Part shown: positions 6,459 to 7,688 of the stretch, piece after piece | How the letters are laid out: each line of letters opens with the position of its first letter | Position numbering within the stretch: position 1 is the first letter of the stretch | Assembly: GCA_002721775.1 (NCBI GenBank) | Contig: PBLM01000059.1 | Span: 1 to 7,688, forward strand | Source of the DNA: Rhodospirillaceae bacterium | GTDB lineage: Bacteria; Pseudomonadota; Alphaproteobacteria; Puniceispirillales; Puniceispirillaceae | Length of the DNA: 7,688 nucleotides | Reading direction: 5' to 3' | Translations under genes and position numbers: made by a program | Notes under the pieces: generated by a model | The model's database searches: none | The model's input: only the letters and a program-made list of their open reading frames with translations | What the model was told of the DNA's origin: nothing

Positions 6459-6486
6459 TTTATGGATACTGTATACAGAATACAAT
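6459..6486 (+). promoter_or_regulatory. Possible promoter for the GS-like gene
   Basis: TACAAT at 6481-6486 is a good -10 candidate, with a poor -35 (TTTATG, 6459-6464) 16 bases upstream. Operator O3 would lie between the two elements. An alternative reading, by homology to the gntR promoter, is TTGCAT (6445-6450) with TGTATA (6470-6475), but its 19-base spacer is long because of three extra bases. Either would be blocked by a repressor on O3. Confidence 0.3.
6466..6481. promoter_or_regulatory. Near-perfect palindromic operator (O3) between the FAD oxidase and GS-like genes
   Basis: ATACTGTATACAGAAT differs at one base from the perfect palindrome at 972-987. It lies in the divergent promoter region of the flavoprotein and GS-like genes, so one bound repressor could control both. 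Its recurrence about 5.5 kb from O2 is the main evidence that these genes share the GntR-controlled regulon. Confidence 0.72.
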
Positions 6487-6496
6487 ACGTTTTCAA
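6468..6496 (-). promoter_or_regulatory. Putative promoter of the FAD oxidoreductase gene
   Basis: On the minus strand TTGAAA (6496-6491) is followed after 17 bases by TACAGT (6473-6468). This is the same -10 hexamer, embedded in the same operator half, as proposed for glxBCD. The leader to ATG 6434 would be about 25-30 bases. Confidence 0.45.
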
Positions 6497-6520
6497 GTAT
6501 CGATCACAAAAAGGCAGATA

Positions 6521-6525
6521 GGGAG
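6521..6525 (+). promoter_or_regulatory. Ribosome binding site supporting the GTG start of the GS-like gene
   Basis: GGGAG followed by a run of six A, then GTG at 6532. No in-frame ATG occurs before codon 21, which lies inside the conserved MNGIMRGKRIP region, so the GTG is the only sensible start. Confidence 0.6.
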
Positions 6526-6531
6526 AAAAAA

Positions 6532-7688
6532 GTGGCTAAAGAAGAGTTTTCATTGCCTGAGGGTACACACACAGTTGTCTTGGGCCTTGGTGACATGAAC
6601 GGAATTATGAGGGGAAAAAGAATCCCAGCCACCCATTGGGAAAATATATGTAAAAATGGGAACGCTTTATCTGTTGCTCTCTTCGCAATCGATATGACAT
6701 GCGATGTTTGGGATACGCCCTATGTGAATTTCGATAACGGCTATCCAGATTTTCATATGTTTCCTGCGACAAAACCCGTATCTATCCCATGGGAGCCTGG
6801 CGTTGCAATGGTGTTTGCAAGGGCAGAGGGTATGGATCACAAAGAGGTTCCCATTGATCCGCGCAACGCGTTAAAGCGCCAGATAGAACGTGCCAGTTTG
6901 ATGGGGTTTGAATTAAACGTGGGAACAGAGCTTGAATTTTACCTTTTGGATCCTGAAACCAATGAGCCGCGGGATAAGGGAATCGGCGTTTACGGTCTTG
7001 ATCGCGCAGCGGAAATGGAACACGTGCTCGGCCCGATTCGCCAGCAGATCAATGAATTTGGCATTCCGATAGAACAGTCAAATCCAGAATATGCCGCTGG
7101 GCAGGTTGAGGTGAATATCCGCTATGATGCGCCGTTAATTGCGGCAGACCGGGTTGTAATGTTCCGCACTTTGGTCAAGCAACTCGCAGCGCATCATGGA
7201 TATCGCGCAACCTTTATGGCAAAGCCGTTCTTTGAAGAAAGTGGAAATGGCTTCCATACCCATTACTCTCTCTGGCAAGATGGTAAAAACGTCTTCTCTG
7301 ATGGTGGAAAGCTCAGTGGCAAGGGGCGTAACTTTATTGCGGGACTGCAAAAGCGCATGTCCGAAGCGGCCCTTTGTGGATCTGCGACAATGAACGGATT
7401 TCGGCGTCGCCAGCCCTATACATTCTGTCCAATCAATACATGCTGGGGCATGGATAACCGCACAGTTGGTATCAGGGTGATCGAAGGCTCTGAAGCTTCG
7501 ACCCGTGTTGAAAAACGTGATGCGGGTGCAGATTGTAACCCATATCTTTTGCTTGCTTCGGATATCGCTGCGGGCCTTGATGGAATAGACCAGGGCTTGG
7601 AGCCTTCTGAAATGACCACTGGAAACGCATATGAGGAAGAAAGTGCAGAAGCGATTCCAACGGATTTGGAAACGGCTATTTCTCTCGC
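6532..7688 (+). CDS. Glutamine synthetase family protein (GlnT/PuuA/GmaS-like), 3' truncated by the window
   Basis: An open frame of 385 codons runs from GTG 6532 off the right edge. GGGAG at 6521-6525, six bases upstream, supports the GTG start. It is a GS-fold ATP-dependent gamma-glutamyl ligase. The N-terminal beta-grasp part contains MNGIMRGKRIP, typical of the GlnT/PuuA/GmaS branch rather than GlnA. The catalytic domain shows GTELEFYLL (metal ligands Glu133, Glu135), NPEYAAGQVEVN (Glu186, Glu193), NGFHTHYSL (His242), NRTVGIRV (Arg310, Arg315) and STRVEKRDAGADCNPYLL (Arg325, Glu327, Arg329). All main ATP, metal and glutamate residues are present, so it should be active. Roughly 50-70 C-terminal residues should lie beyond the window if it has usual family length. 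The acceptor may be ammonia (GlnT), methylamine (GmaS) or a larger amine such as putrescine (PuuA); motifs alone do not decide. Next to glxBCD-type genes, GmaS or GlnT function is most likely. It is divergent from the flavoprotein gene and has operator O3 upstream. Confidence 0.88.
   Translation, partial: MAKEEFSLPEGTHTVVLGLGDMNGIMRGKRIPATHWENICKNGNALSVALFAIDMTCDVWDTPYVNFDNGYPDFHMFPATKPVSIPWEPGVAMVFARAEGMDHKEVPIDPRNALKRQIERASLMGFELNVGTELEFYLLDPETNEPRDKGIGVYGLDRAAEMEHVLGPIRQQINEFGIPIEQSNPEYAAGQVEVNIRYDAPLIAADRVVMFRTLVKQLAAHHGYRATFMAKPFFEESGNGFHTHYSLWQDGKNVFSDGGKLSGKGRNFIAGLQKRMSEAALCGSATMNGFRRRQPYTFCPINTCWGMDNRTVGIRVIEGSEASTRVEKRDAGADCNPYLLLASDIAAGLDGIDQGLEPSEMTTGNAYEEESAEAIPTDLETAISL

Noticed and set aside
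6435..6485. N-terminal extension of the flavoprotein from a TTG at 6485
   Set aside because: It reads through operator O3 and would place residues before the Rossmann strand. Its similarity to the GntR extension (SVY..HKY) is explained by the duplicated operator DNA, not by protein homology.
7135..7660. Minus-strand and alternate-frame open frames in the GS-like gene
   Set aside because: The plus-strand frame from GTG 6532 carries every glutamine synthetase signature and stays open to the window edge.
1..7688. CRISPR array, tRNA, rRNA, insertion sequence or attachment site
   Set aside because: I saw no regularly spaced repeats, tRNA-like cloverleaf, transposase motifs or flanking terminal inverted repeats in the window.

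Overview
The window looks like a piece of a low-to-moderate GC alphaproteobacterial chromosome, most likely marine and Rhodobacterales-like. That placement is an inference from gene content (a separate-subunit GlxBCD/MgsABC glutamate-synthase-like set, an FCD-type GntR regulator, a PuuA/GlnT/GmaS-class glutamine synthetase homologue) and protein style; no rRNA or other marker gene is present.

Layout, left to right. Bases 1-146 hold the last 47 codons of a rightward agmatine-deiminase-type gene, with a small hairpin plus T-run just after it. A leftward GntR/FCD regulator (199-876) follows. A divergent control region (877-1007) separates it from a tight rightward operon (1008-3895) encoding three proteins that together resemble a dissected glutamate synthase large subunit: class II glutamine amidotransferase (GlxB/MgsA), Gly-rich beta-helix subunit (GlxC/MgsB) and FMN TIM-barrel subunit (GlxD/MgsC). 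About 500 bp without a convincing gene follows, then a rightward class I glutamine amidotransferase-like protein (4408-5100). It converges on a leftward FAD-dependent oxidoreductase of the monomeric sarcosine oxidase/DAO family (5292-6434). A second divergent control region (6435-6531) separates that from a rightward glutamine-synthetase-family gene that starts at GTG 6532 and runs off the right edge.

The two divergent regions are linked. The first has a perfect 16-bp palindrome, ATACTGTATACAGTAT (972-987), and the second has the same sequence with one change (6466-6481). A further partial copy lies at the gntR promoter. A 24-bp promoter/operator module is also shared between the regions with one mismatch. 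The core TGTATACA resembles known operators of FCD-type GntR proteins, so gntR, glxBCD, the FAD oxidase gene and the GS-like gene are probably one regulon.

Working hypothesis (inference): the regulon encodes an amine or N-substituted amino acid route resembling the N-methylglutamate pathway. The GS-like enzyme would gamma-glutamylate an amine, GlxBCD/MgsABC would move the amine onto 2-oxoglutarate to give an N-substituted glutamate, and the single-subunit flavoprotein would oxidise it in place of the usual four-subunit MgdABCD dehydrogenase. The class I amidotransferase-like protein could hydrolyse gamma-glutamyl amides. Two residue-level oddities deserve attention: the FMN subunit lacks the cysteines that bind the 3Fe-4S cluster in classical glutamate synthase, and the flavoprotein appears to have Asn at the position that carries covalently bound FAD in monomeric sarcosine oxidase.
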